Of a stretch of 64,000 nt of DNA, positions 32,496-39,877 are shown one piece after another. Each line of letters starts with the position of its first letter. Position 1 is the stretch's first letter. This DNA is from an uncultured Parabacteroides sp. (lineage in GTDB: Bacteria; Bacteroidota; Bacteroidia; Bacteroidales; Tannerellaceae), in the NCBI GenBank assembly GCA_934718155.1, contig CAKUZF010000013.1, positions 5,100 to 69,099 on the forward strand, given 5' to 3'. A model generated the notes under the pieces. That model was not told the DNA's origin. It did not search any database and saw only the letters and a list, made by a program, of their open reading frames with translations. The translations under genes and the position numbers were made by a program.

Positions 32496-34676
32496 ATGAA
32501 AAAGTCTATTATGCTAATTGCGGCGATGTGTATGACATCTGTTATGACATTCGCTCAAGACATCATCCGTGTGTCGACCGACAAAACCGACCTTGTGATG
32601 AAAGTATCGCCTAAGGGCCGTCTTTATCAAGTTTATCTTGGCGACAAATTATTAAATCCTGCCGATTACAACAATCTTAAGTGGGATGTTTATGCTGCAT
32701 CTGATGGAGCAGTTTGCCAGCGTGGACATGAAGTGTATGCCACATCTGGAGCCGAGGATTTCTTTGAGCCTGCTGTGGCAGTAACTCATGCCGACGGCAA
32801 TATGACTACCTATTTATACTATAAGTCGTCTGAGCAGAAGGCTGTGAAAGGCGGTACAGAGACAGTCATAACTCTTCAGGACAAGGTTTATCCATTCTCC
32901 GTGAAGCTACATTATGTGGCTTACGCTAAGGAGAACGTCATCAAGGCTTGGAGCGAGATATCGCACAACGAGAAGTCACCTATCACTCTTTGGCGATATA
33001 GCTCTACAATGCTCTACTTCAAGGCCAATAAGTATTTCCTCACCAACTATCACAGCGACTGGGCTAAGGAAGGACAGCCTGAGACAACACAGCTGAGCAC
33101 AGGCAAGAAGATTATTGACACAAAGCTCGGAACACGTGCAGCAATGCATGCTGAGCCTTTCTTCGAGCTTGGCTTTGACGAGACTGCCAAGGAGAGCGAG
33201 GGCAAGGTGATGCTCGGTACAATAGGATGGCCTGGCAACTTCCGCTTTACTTTCGAGGTAGATAACGTTGGCGCTCTGCGTGTTATTCCTGCCATCAATC
33301 CTTATGCTTCCGACTATAAGCTGAAGGCTGGCGAGGTGTTCACTACTCCTGAGTTTATCTTTGCCATGAGCGATAATGGTATGGGTGAGGCTTCGCGCAA
33401 CTTGCACAATTGGGCTCGACAGTATCAGGTGAACATGGGTATGGACGATCGCCTTACTCTTCTTAACAACTGGGAGAACACAGGCTTCGACTTCGACCAG
33501 AAGAGTCTTGCCGAGTTGATGAAGGATGCAAAGGATCTTGGTGTGGATATGTTCTTGCTCGACGACGGATGGTTTGCCAACAAGTATCCTCGTAAGGACG
33601 ACCATGCTGGTCTTGGCGATTGGGATGCTACAAAAAGTAAGTTGCCTGAGGGTATACCAGGATTGGTAAGAGATGCTAAGAAGGCTGGAGTGAAGTTTGG
33701 TATATGGATTGAGCCGGAGATGGTTAATCCAAAGAGCGAACTCTTCGAGAAGCATCCTGATTGGGTGATTATGCAGCCACAACGCGATACATATTACTAT
33801 CGCAACCAGTTGGTGCTCGACATCTCTAACCCTAAGGTTCAGGATTATGTGTTTGGCATTGTCGACCGCATCATGACCGAAAATCCTGATGTGGCTTACT
33901 TTAAGTGGGACTGCAATAGCGTCATTACCAATATCTACTCGCCCTATCACAAGCAGAACCAGGGCAACTTCTACATCGACCATGTGCGTGGCTTGTATAA
34001 TGTGCTCACACGCATCCACAACAAGTATCCTAAGCTTCCGATGATGCTCTGCTCTGGTGGTGGTGGCAGAATGGACTACGAGATGCTGAAGTACTTCACC
34101 GAGTTCTGGTGCTCTGACGATACCGATCCATATGAGCGCATCTACATACAGTGGAGCCTCTCTAAATTCTTCCCGGCTAAGACCATGGGTTCGCATGTTA
34201 CCAACTGGAATAAGAACACTTCCGTGAAGTTCCGTACTGACGTTTGCAGCTCATGCAAGCTTGGATTCGACATCGACCTCAAGTCGCTCTCGGCTGACGA
34301 CTACAAGTTTGTGCAGCAGGCAGTAAAGAACTACAACGACATGAAGCCGATGATTCTTGAGGGCGACCAGTATCGTTTGGTTTCTCCATACGAGGGTAGT
34401 CATTGTGCCATCAACTATGTAAGCAAGGACAAGCAGCGTGCCGTACTCTTTGCCTACGACCTGCACCCACGCTACAAGGAACCGCAGATGAACGTGAAGC
34501 TGCAAGGTCTGGATGCCAATAAGATGTATACCGTAAAGGAGACCAATCTTATGCCAGGCAAGACTTCGGAGCTTGAGTGCGACGGCAAGCAGTATAGTGG
34601 CGATTATCTGATGAAGGTTGGATTGAACGTATTTACAGCACAGGATGGCACAAGCCACGTGCTGACGCTCGAGTAA
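32496..34676 (+). CDS. Secreted alpha-galactosidase, GH36 family
   Basis: This enzyme releases terminal alpha-galactose from oligosaccharides such as raffinose or galactomannan fragments. The 726-residue protein has a signal peptide (MKKSIMLIAAMCMTSVMTFAQ), an N-terminal beta-supersandwich domain, the (beta/alpha)8 barrel with FLLDDGWFANKYP, KFGIWIEPEMVNP and the nucleophile Asp472 in YFKWDCNS, then CSGGGGRMDYEML and the acid/base Asp541 in WCSDDTDP, and a C-terminal beta domain. Codon use differs from the neighbours: Leu is often CTT, and GAT, GGT and CCT endings are common, which points to recent acquisition. It stands alone with a terminator at 34730 and has no SusC/D partner. Confidence 0.93.
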   Translation: MKKSIMLIAAMCMTSVMTFAQDIIRVSTDKTDLVMKVSPKGRLYQVYLGDKLLNPADYNNLKWDVYAASDGAVCQRGHEVYATSGAEDFFEPAVAVTHADGNMTTYLYYKSSEQKAVKGGTETVITLQDKVYPFSVKLHYVAYAKENVIKAWSEISHNEKSPITLWRYSSTMLYFKANKYFLTNYHSDWAKEGQPETTQLSTGKKIIDTKLGTRAAMHAEPFFELGFDETAKESEGKVMLGTIGWPGNFRFTFEVDNVGALRVIPAINPYASDYKLKAGEVFTTPEFIFAMSDNGMGEASRNLHNWARQYQVNMGMDDRLTLLNNWENTGFDFDQKSLAELMKDAKDLGVDMFLLDDGWFANKYPRKDDHAGLGDWDATKSKLPEGIPGLVRDAKKAGVKFGIWIEPEMVNPKSELFEKHPDWVIMQPQRDTYYYRNQLVLDISNPKVQDYVFGIVDRIMTENPDVAYFKWDCNSVITNIYSPYHKQNQGNFYIDHVRGLYNVLTRIHNKYPKLPMMLCSGGGGRMDYEMLKYFTEFWCSDDTDPYERIYIQWSLSKFFPAKTMGSHVTNWNKNTSVKFRTDVCSSCKLGFDIDLKSLSADDYKFVQQAVKNYNDMKPMILEGDQYRLVSPYEGSHCAINYVSKDKQRAVLFAYDLHPRYKEPQMNVKLQGLDANKMYTVKETNLMPGKTSELECDGKQYSGDYLMKVGLNVFTAQDGTSHVLTLE

Positions 34677-34729
34677 ATGATATTTGTAAAGTAGTTGGGT
34701 AATATAGGTTTAAGTAGTTTTTGAGTAGT

Positions 34730-34780
34730 AAAGAGCGAGGTCGAATGTTATTAATTAGCAACGACTTCGCTCTTTTTCTT
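34730..34780 (+). terminator. Terminator of the GH36 gene
   Basis: A 14-bp stem (AAAGAGCGAGGTCG with CGACTTCGCTCTTT, one G-T pair, 18-nt loop) is followed by TTCTTTG, 53 bp after the stop. Confidence 0.8.
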
Positions 34781-34807
34781 TGTTTGTTTGATAATGATAG
34801 TGTTCTC

Positions 34808-35391
34808 TTAAGTACATGACAAAAATTCGAATACATCGAATTTGGGTGTGTATGTCGGTCGAAAAAGCACGTTTGAGATTTCCTCAAGACCCTACTTGAC
34901 CAATGACTTAGCCCTTCGCCCATGCTTCAGGATTTTTATCGGTTTAACGTGTATATCTTTATGTTCACCAACGAGATACACCCATACAAGAGCCATGCAG
35001 ACCATCGCAAACAGACGTGCGATACGCTCTCTGTCTCGCAGGTGGGTGTCCTCGATGTTGAAGCCCGAAGATTTCATGGCACGGAATGCCGTTTCAATCT
35101 CCCAGCGTTTTTGTAGGTCGCTACTCCATCTTCAGGTCGGTTGAAACAGATCAGAATCTGAAGTTCGGGTATCGTAGGCATTGCCGAAGCCAGTTTGTGA
35201 AGGCTCACAGTCTGCACCACACAAAGTGCATGGAGCATATAAGCCATAAGCTTAATGCGAGCCAGATTCATCGATTTTCCAAAATACTCTTGCATAATCG
35301 GGAGGATTTGGTCAACTTTGACCAAGTCCTTGGAGCCAGTAGTCTTCGTAGAAAAATCGGCTAACTTTTCTTTAAGGTTACTGTTTTTTTT
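34808..35391 (-). pseudogene. IS4-family transposase remnant (large deletion, frameshift, internal stop)
   Basis: The N-terminal part reads ADFSTKTTGSKDLVKVDQ, then IMQEYFGKSMNLARIKLMA and HKLASAMP, with no ATG left at its beginning. It then jumps to LQILICFNRPEDG, so most of the catalytic domain (DDE core) is missing. Near 35110 the frame shifts and continues as RWEIETAFRAMKSSGFNIED and HGRRAKSLVK, where a TAG replaces the expected Tyr codon. After it the C-terminal frame continues as GLEEISNVLFRPTYTPKFD to a TAA at 34808. A -7-like TATATTTG (minus strand, 35403-35410) remains. The protein cannot be active. Confidence 0.82.
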
Positions 35392-35466
35392 AAGGACTTT
35401 TGCAAATATAATCTATTAATAATTAGATGTTTAACAATAAAATTTTAATTTTTGTCATCTACTAAA
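34808..35466. mobile_element. Internally deleted IS4-type insertion sequence with both terminal inverted repeats
   Basis: The ends TTAAGTACATGACAAAAATT (34808-34827) and AATTTTTGTCATCTACTAAA (35447-35466) are inverted repeats matching at 18 of 20 positions. Between them lies a transposase gene reduced to its two ends. The total is about 660 bp, far shorter than an intact IS of this kind. No target duplication is obvious outside the ends. The element is therefore a non-autonomous, MITE-like derivative that a full-length relative could move in trans. Confidence 0.75.
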
Positions 35467-35524
35467 CGTCAAAATAACGAACCGTTTTACGTTCTTTTTT
35501 CATTGTTACGCTCATTTTTAATTG

Positions 35525-35842
35525 TTAAAACGGTGTAAAGTAAATCTGTATTAAGTCATTTCTCAACTGAGTCAAATAATCTTGCCTTACGTCATCTTCT
35601 GCTCCAAAGAACATTTGTCCTTTGCTGTTGGCATTAGCAATATATTTGTCCACATCAATACCAATAAGGATGCGCACCTTATTGATACTGTTTAGGAATG
35701 GGCGCAAAGTGAAGTAACCTGAAGCACGAAGAAATCCGACAACAGAGTCAAGACACTTAATGCTTTGGTTGTGTTCAAGCAAACCCTCAAACTCCTTTAT
35801 CAGAGTGTTGCCATCTTTATTCGTAAAAAATTGTTTTGCCAT
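35525..35842 (-). pseudogene. Truncated N-terminus of a PLD-like / SNF2-type helicase protein
   Basis: The 105-residue frame begins MAKQFFTNKDGNTLIKEFEG and includes DSVVGFLRASGYFTLRPFL and RILIGIDVDKY. This matches my memory of the start of large Bacteroidales proteins that combine a phospholipase-D-like nuclease domain with an SNF2/DEAD helicase. Here the frame stops after LRNDLIQIYFTPF, before any HxK catalytic motif, and the following 60 bp to the IS end are AT-rich non-coding sequence. It is therefore read as a fragment, probably broken by events linked to the adjacent insertion element. It lies 18 bp downstream of the HU-like gene. The family assignment was not checked by a search. Confidence 0.55.
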
Positions 35843-35860
35843 TATTCACTTAATTATGCC

Positions 35861-36499
35861 TTATTGCTGCCTGCCCTTTTTCACCCAAACCTTGTGGCTT
35901 CCACTTCCCCTGTAATCGAATGGGGCTTCTTCGCCTTGCGTCAGCTTCTTCAGTTCCACCGAGGCTGCGGTACGGCTCAGATTGTTCAGATTGGCATATT
36001 CTTGCAGGGTGATGAATCCGTGCTTGTCCATCCATTCCGCTGTTCGCCCAATGCGCTCTTCAAGCGTGTATTTGTTCTTACGCAAACGGCTCACTCCACC
36101 CATGTCGCGCTCCAGAACAGTTTTGCGTTTCAGAAGCTTTATAAGTTCGGGCGACGACTTGTAGTTGACATCCTTCACCGTAACTTTGCGATAAAGCATT
36201 TTGTCGTCGTCGCTGCTCATCTCCACAGGCTTGTTGTCGTCGAACTCGAGCGAGAGCGAGAAGGTGCCTATGTCGTCAAGCTTTACGGTGTAGCCCATGG
36301 CGAGCATCTCTCCGAGACAAGTCCCTATGTCGGTTATCACGGCTGACACAATGCTTTTAGGAACAGCACGGTTATAGGAATGCAGTTTCTCGACAAACTC
36401 CTTGGTCTCCAACTGGCTGTTGGTCACCAACTTCGGGAACACTCGCTTCTCGCCTACACCATTGAGGTTCGACATTTCTTGTAGTTTGTACTTTGCCAT
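35861..36499 (-). CDS. HU-family DNA-binding protein with C-terminal winged-helix extension
   Basis: The 212-residue protein has an HU/IHF-like N-terminal domain (about residues 1-125), recognised by VEKLHSYNRAVPKSIVSAVITDIGTCLGEM and VKLDDIGTFSLSLE. It is followed by a basic linker (KRKTVLERDMGG, RLRKNKYTLEERI) and a C-terminal winged-helix-like domain (GFITLQEYANLNNLSRTAASVELKKL) ending in a basic tail. Such long HU-like proteins are common in Bacteroidales, often on mobile or accessory loci, and their targets are unknown. A consensus -7 box (TATCTTTG, minus strand, 36647-36654) predicts a leader of about 140 nt that contains four 21-bp dyads and a perfect 16-bp palindrome. Confidence 0.82.
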   Translation of the reverse strand: MAKYKLQEMSNLNGVGEKRVFPKLVTNSQLETKEFVEKLHSYNRAVPKSIVSAVITDIGTCLGEMLAMGYTVKLDDIGTFSLSLEFDDNKPVEMSSDDDKMLYRKVTVKDVNYKSSPELIKLLKRKTVLERDMGGVSRLRKNKYTLEERIGRTAEWMDKHGFITLQEYANLNNLSRTAASVELKKLTQGEEAPFDYRGSGSHKVWVKKGRQQ

Positions 36500-36530
36500 T
36501 CGTTTGTCTTTTTATTAAGTTAATTGTTTC

Positions 36531-36546
36531 CTTAATACGTATTAAG
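36531..36546. promoter_or_regulatory. Perfect 16-bp palindrome in the HU-like gene leader
   Basis: CTTAATACGTATTAAG is its own reverse complement. It lies 32 bp upstream of the HU-like start codon (36499) and could be an operator for a dimeric protein. Confidence 0.55.
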
Positions 36547-36550
36547 TTTC

Positions 36551-36634
36551 CGTTCTGCGTCACGGAATGTACATTCAGAGTTACTAAATTCCCGTTCAGT
36601 GACACAGAACGCACGTTCAGTGACACAGAACGGA
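36551..36634. repeat. Four tandem 21-bp dyad units in the HU-like gene leader
   Basis: Units start at 36551, 36572, 36593 and 36614. The two best read CGTTCAGTGACACAGAACG plus two bases. Each unit is itself an imperfect palindrome (CGTTC...GAACG). They lie downstream of the predicted transcription start, so they would also be present in the mRNA leader. Confidence 0.85.
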
Positions 36635-36646
36635 AATTCCAATAGG

Positions 36647-36654
36647 CAAAGATA
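36647..36654 (-). promoter_or_regulatory. -7 promoter box for the HU-like gene
   Basis: The minus strand reads TATCTTTG (consensus). It places the four dyads inside the transcribed leader. Confidence 0.5.
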
Positions 36655-36783
36655 CACAATGTTTATTAGATATAGTCCAAACTTTTAAGAATAAAATCCA
36701 TATTCATAAAGTTTAACGTTAAACAAGTTGTCAATCTGTTATAAAATATGTATTTTAGCACAAAAGATATTTGTTTCGGTAAA

Positions 36784-36893
36784 ATTCCGAACGCATCCCG
36801 AGCACTTCTCGATAGGTCTTCGATAGCTTCTCGATAGGTTCTCGATCGAAGACCTATCAAAGATTGAACGAAGAGCTATCGAAGGCCGACTGA
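36784..36893. repeat. 11-bp phased repeat array, direct then inverted (copy B)
   Basis: Direct units TTCTCGATAGG, TCTTCGATAGC, TTCTCGATAGG and TTCTCGATCGA start at 36806, 36817, 36828 and 36839. Weaker in-phase units (TCCGA cores) occur at 36784 and 36795. Inverted units follow in the same 11-bp phase (36850, 36861 and 36872), with CTATC cores 22 bp apart. A perfect 14-bp inverted repeat (36811-36824 with 36845-36858) joins the two halves. The word content differs from copy A at 32251, but the architecture is the same. Confidence 0.85.
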
Positions 36894-37189
36894 AATTTGA
36901 CAGACACGTATGACAGATTTGTCACCCTTAACAATCATATACCAAGCAAAACCTCGCTTCTTTAAGTTTTTGGCACGCTTTTAGCTATAACGTTTGTGAG
37001 CGGTTTAAAAAACAACACCTTGGTTGACTACACCAGAGGCAACAAAGCTTTTCCTTCGTATGCCGATGTGCGCAACCACAAAATGCACCATGTAGAGGCT
37101 ATGATTACATTGTTTATCAACATGTTATAAAAAGCACATGCTTTTTGAGTGACGCAGTCAGGACCTCCTCGGGGAAAAGAATTGCCGAA

Positions 37190-37247
37190 TTGACACCCTC
37201 GTTTCGCGATTTTAACGCCTTGCAGATCCTCTTGTTGTATACTTTTA
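37190..37247 (+). promoter_or_regulatory. Operator-like direct repeats and -7 box upstream of the PSD-like gene
   Basis: Two copies of TTRACRCC (TTGACACC at 37190-37197, TTAACGCC at 37212-37219) are spaced by 22 bp. A -7-like TACTTTTA (37240-37247) begins 20 bp after the second copy. The same arrangement, with the same 20-bp distance, precedes the MACPF gene. Direct repeats about two helical turns apart next to the -35/-33 region are typical for AraC-type activators. Confidence 0.6.
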
Positions 37248-37280
37248 CGCCAGATTAAACAAAACTGATGTAATATGATT

Positions 37281-38561
37281 ATGCAAACGAAGTATCTGAA
37301 AAACGCAATGGCATTCCTGCTGCTATTAAGCGGGCTGGTCGGCATGACTGGATGCCAAGAGAACACGAAGGCTAAGGAAGAGGCGCAGTACAGCGTCACC
37401 ACGCAGAAGCTGGTCGATTTGGTGGAGAGCGACAGCCGCATCAAGATGCTCCTGACAGAAGCCATCGAGAAAGGAAAGGAAATCAATCCAGACAAGGCCA
37501 CCAACCCCGCCCAGTCGCTGGAAGCCTATTATGACTTTATCGACCGTTCGCAGACGGCCATGCCGTGGGATGTCATCTTCTGTCCCGGTCAGCCCAGCCT
37601 ATTCGGGCGGATGTATCAAGCGCTATGCTATTGCTATTTCATCAACTGTATGCCGCTGGAATCGTTGGAAAACGAAACGCTTTTCACGAATTCAGTGCAA
37701 TATGTGGAGCCCTACCGCAGCTGGCTGATAGACTACTGCAAGTCGTGGGGAAGCTTCCTCTCGTCGGCCGAATCGTGGAACAAGGAATATGAGGAGCTGA
37801 TGATGCAACAAGAAGAGCTGGGCATGACCAAGGGATGGTATGAAGACCCGTCGAACTGGCATTCGTTCAACGACTTCTTCAGCCGCCGCCTGGCATCTCC
37901 CGACCAACGGCCTATCGCCTCGCCCAACGACGAGGCAATCGTAGCCTCCCCTGCCGACTGCATCCCGCAAGGCGCTTGGCAGATCGACAACGAGTCGTAC
38001 ATCATCACAGACGAGAAAATCGCAGTGAAATCGCGTGTGTTCAACTCGGTGCGCAACTTGATCGGCCCGGATAGCCCTTACCGAGATGCCTTTGCGGGAG
38101 GCACATTCTTTCATGCCTTCCTCAACGCCAACGACTACCACCGCTATCATTTCCCATTGGCTGGCGTTATCCGCGAGCTGCGCGTCATTCCGGGCGATGA
38201 TGCCCTGGGAGGTGCGATCACTTGGGAACCCGACTTGAAGCAATACGTGGTGGATTGTTCCGTTCCAGGCTGGCAAAGCATCGAAACCCGCGGACTGGCT
38301 ATTATCGAGACCGACACGCATGGATTGGTGGCAGTGATGCCGATCGGCATGTCGCAGGTAGCCTCCGTCAATATCACGGAGGGATTGCAAGTTGGTCAGC
38401 GGATAGAGAAAGGAGATGAATTGGGCTACTTCTTGTTTGGCGGTTCAGACTTCGTGTTGGTCTTCCAAAAAGAGGCGGGCTTCCGCCTGACCTCGCCGAA
38501 GGATGAAGACGGCGCATGGCAACACCTCTTGATGGGCGAAAAGCTGGGCGAACTGAAGTAG
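37281..38561 (+). CDS. Secreted phosphatidylserine decarboxylase-like lipoprotein
   Basis: The mature part matches the phosphatidylserine decarboxylase family. Visible motifs are FNDFFSRRL...RPI, SPADC (the Asp of the self-processing triad), FLNANDYHRYHFPLAG (the His) and FLFGGSDFVLVF, where Gly-Ser389 would be the cleavage site that creates the pyruvoyl cofactor. PSD normally works on the cytoplasmic membrane face. Here a lipoprotein signal (LVGMTGC, Cys25) sends the enzyme across the inner membrane, and an extra domain of about 150 residues precedes the PSD domain. The start MQTKYLKN at 37281 (426 residues) was chosen because it aligns exactly with the MACPF leader at 39878; ATG 37275 is the alternative. 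Substrate and activity are inferred. Confidence 0.82.
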   Translation: MQTKYLKNAMAFLLLLSGLVGMTGCQENTKAKEEAQYSVTTQKLVDLVESDSRIKMLLTEAIEKGKEINPDKATNPAQSLEAYYDFIDRSQTAMPWDVIFCPGQPSLFGRMYQALCYCYFINCMPLESLENETLFTNSVQYVEPYRSWLIDYCKSWGSFLSSAESWNKEYEELMMQQEELGMTKGWYEDPSNWHSFNDFFSRRLASPDQRPIASPNDEAIVASPADCIPQGAWQIDNESYIITDEKIAVKSRVFNSVRNLIGPDSPYRDAFAGGTFFHAFLNANDYHRYHFPLAGVIRELRVIPGDDALGGAITWEPDLKQYVVDCSVPGWQSIETRGLAIIETDTHGLVAVMPIGMSQVASVNITEGLQVGQRIEKGDELGYFLFGGSDFVLVFQKEAGFRLTSPKDEDGAWQHLLMGEKLGELK

Positions 38562-38691
38562 GCAAAAAAACAACAAGTAGCGATACGAGCCTTCTCGAAT
38601 TATATGCTTATCTTTGCATCAAAATGGTAAAGGATATGCGGATGGATTCAAGACAGGCGGCTTCGCTACGGGCGGCAGGAGGAGCCAACCA

Positions 38692-39786
38692 ATGGCTCTG
38701 ATGCAATTCGTGTTGGGTTGCGCTTCATGCGCTTTTACCCTATGCGCTTTTATTCTATGGATGCGCCGAGGCGATGGCGACCGCTCGCGGCGCACCCTCA
38801 GTGTCGTGTGTCTGCTCGTGGGATTGCTGTTTACCAGCCGTGCCTTGGTGGATGGGCACTCGGTGCCTTCGGGTGTGCTTCCGCCAGCGAACCTGGTGGG
38901 CGGCCTGCTCATGGTGACACTGCTTTTCTTCTACCCCATCGAGGTGATTCGTCCGGGATGGCTCAACGCCAAGCGGTCGTTCGGCCTGTTGCTGCCCACC
39001 CTCCTCATCGGCATGACGTGCCATTTGCTGGAGGTGAAGTTCCGCCACCTGCAGTCGTTCGACGATATGCTCGCCCACATCGGAGAGCCGGATGTCTACG
39101 GGCGCCTTTTACTTCTCTTCGGAGTCATCCTTCCCTCCGCCCTGCTCCTGCACGTCGTCCCCTACAACTGGATGAAGAGTCGCGTCCGCCTAAGCTGGAT
39201 CAGACATTACACATACACCATCCTGCTTATCTCCGCGCTCTACACCGTGTTTATGCTCACCCGCAACACGTTGGTCAGCATGACACATCTGATGGTGTGC
39301 CTCTCCTCGGCCCTGATCGTGACCTACGAGGAGCTGTTCACTCGCATCAGCCTCCCCAAGGAGTGCCACGCCGAACCAGCCGTTGAGCCGGTTGCGCTCG
39401 TCTCGCCGCTAATAGAGGCCGACAGCCCGCTTGCCCTTCGGTTGAGCCGTCTGCTTAAAGAGGAAAAGGTATGGCAAAACCCCAATCTCACCGTTGCCGC
39501 TTTGGCCCAGATGCTGGGCACTAACCGCAGCTACCTGGCCCACGCCATACAGGAGGCAGGCTACACCAACTTTGCCGACTTAATAAACCGCCATCGTGTG
39601 CAAGCCTTCTGCCGCTTGGCAGAAGAGGGCAAGGTAGACAGCGTGCAGGATGCCTTCTTCCACGTGGGCTTCCGCTCGAAAGAGACCGCTTTGAGAAGCT
39701 TCAAGAAATACACAGGCTTTTTGCCCAGCGAATACCTGATGACGGTGGCTGCAAAACAACCTAAAACGCCAGAATTGCCGAATTAA
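38692..39786 (+). CDS. Seven-helix membrane protein with C-terminal AraC-type DNA-binding domain
   Basis: The N-terminal 235 residues contain about seven hydrophobic helices (for example FVLGCASCAFTLCAFILW, LSVVCLLVGLLFTSRAL and HLMVCLSSALIVTYEELF). After a linker, residues about 260-355 are an AraC-type double helix-turn-helix: LTVAALAQMLGTNRSYLAHA, then DAFFHVGFRSKETALRSFKKYTGFLPSEY. It is therefore a membrane-bound one-component regulator that can couple an envelope signal to transcription. The start at 38692 (MALMQF, 364 residues) removes a polar segment of the longer frame from 38614. The gene sits between the PSD-like and MACPF genes, whose promoters carry the same direct repeats, so they are its likely targets (inference). 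Confidence 0.82.
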   Translation: MALMQFVLGCASCAFTLCAFILWMRRGDGDRSRRTLSVVCLLVGLLFTSRALVDGHSVPSGVLPPANLVGGLLMVTLLFFYPIEVIRPGWLNAKRSFGLLLPTLLIGMTCHLLEVKFRHLQSFDDMLAHIGEPDVYGRLLLLFGVILPSALLLHVVPYNWMKSRVRLSWIRHYTYTILLISALYTVFMLTRNTLVSMTHLMVCLSSALIVTYEELFTRISLPKECHAEPAVEPVALVSPLIEADSPLALRLSRLLKEEKVWQNPNLTVAALAQMLGTNRSYLAHAIQEAGYTNFADLINRHRVQAFCRLAEEGKVDSVQDAFFHVGFRSKETALRSFKKYTGFLPSEYLMTVAAKQPKTPELPN

Positions 39787-39839
39787 CACCCCTTTTTGCG
39801 GTTTTAACACCCTGCCAACCCCTCTTCTACCTACTTTTA
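39783..39839 (+). promoter_or_regulatory. Operator-like direct repeats and -7 box upstream of the MACPF gene
   Basis: TTAACACC occurs at 39783-39790 and 39804-39811 (21-bp spacing), followed after 20 bp by TACTTTTA (39832-39839). The first repeat overlaps the end of the regulator gene. The layout copies that at 37190-37247. Confidence 0.62.
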
Positions 39840-39877
39840 CGTCAGTATTTATTTAACAAAATGGATGTAAACAAAGT

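Larger units (their letters stand above)
36500..37274. other. 775-bp AT-rich region without a gene: HU leader repeats, 11-bp array, and PSD-gene control region
   Basis: From left to right it holds the 16-bp palindrome (36531-36546), four 21-bp dyads (36551-36634), the HU-gene -7 box (36647-36654), an 11-bp phased array (36784-36893) and the operator and promoter of the decarboxylase-like gene (37190-37247). A short plus-strand frame around 37005-37129 ends in NHKMHHVEAMITLFINML and may be the tail of a lost gene, but it has no convincing start or known relative. Confidence 0.55.

Noticed and set aside
33000..34196. 406-codon minus-strand frame antisense to the GH36 gene
   Set aside because: It covers the complete, motif-bearing GH36 gene on the other strand and has no recognisable domain.
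36372..36659. Minus-strand 95-codon frame with a seven-residue repeat pattern
   Set aside because: It overlaps the HU-like gene in another frame and its repeat is the translation of the 21-bp DNA dyads; its ATG lies upstream of the predicted transcription start.
37005..37129. Short plus-strand frame ending NHKMHHVEAMITLFINML
   Set aside because: It looks protein-like but has no credible start or known homologue; noted only as a possible gene remnant.
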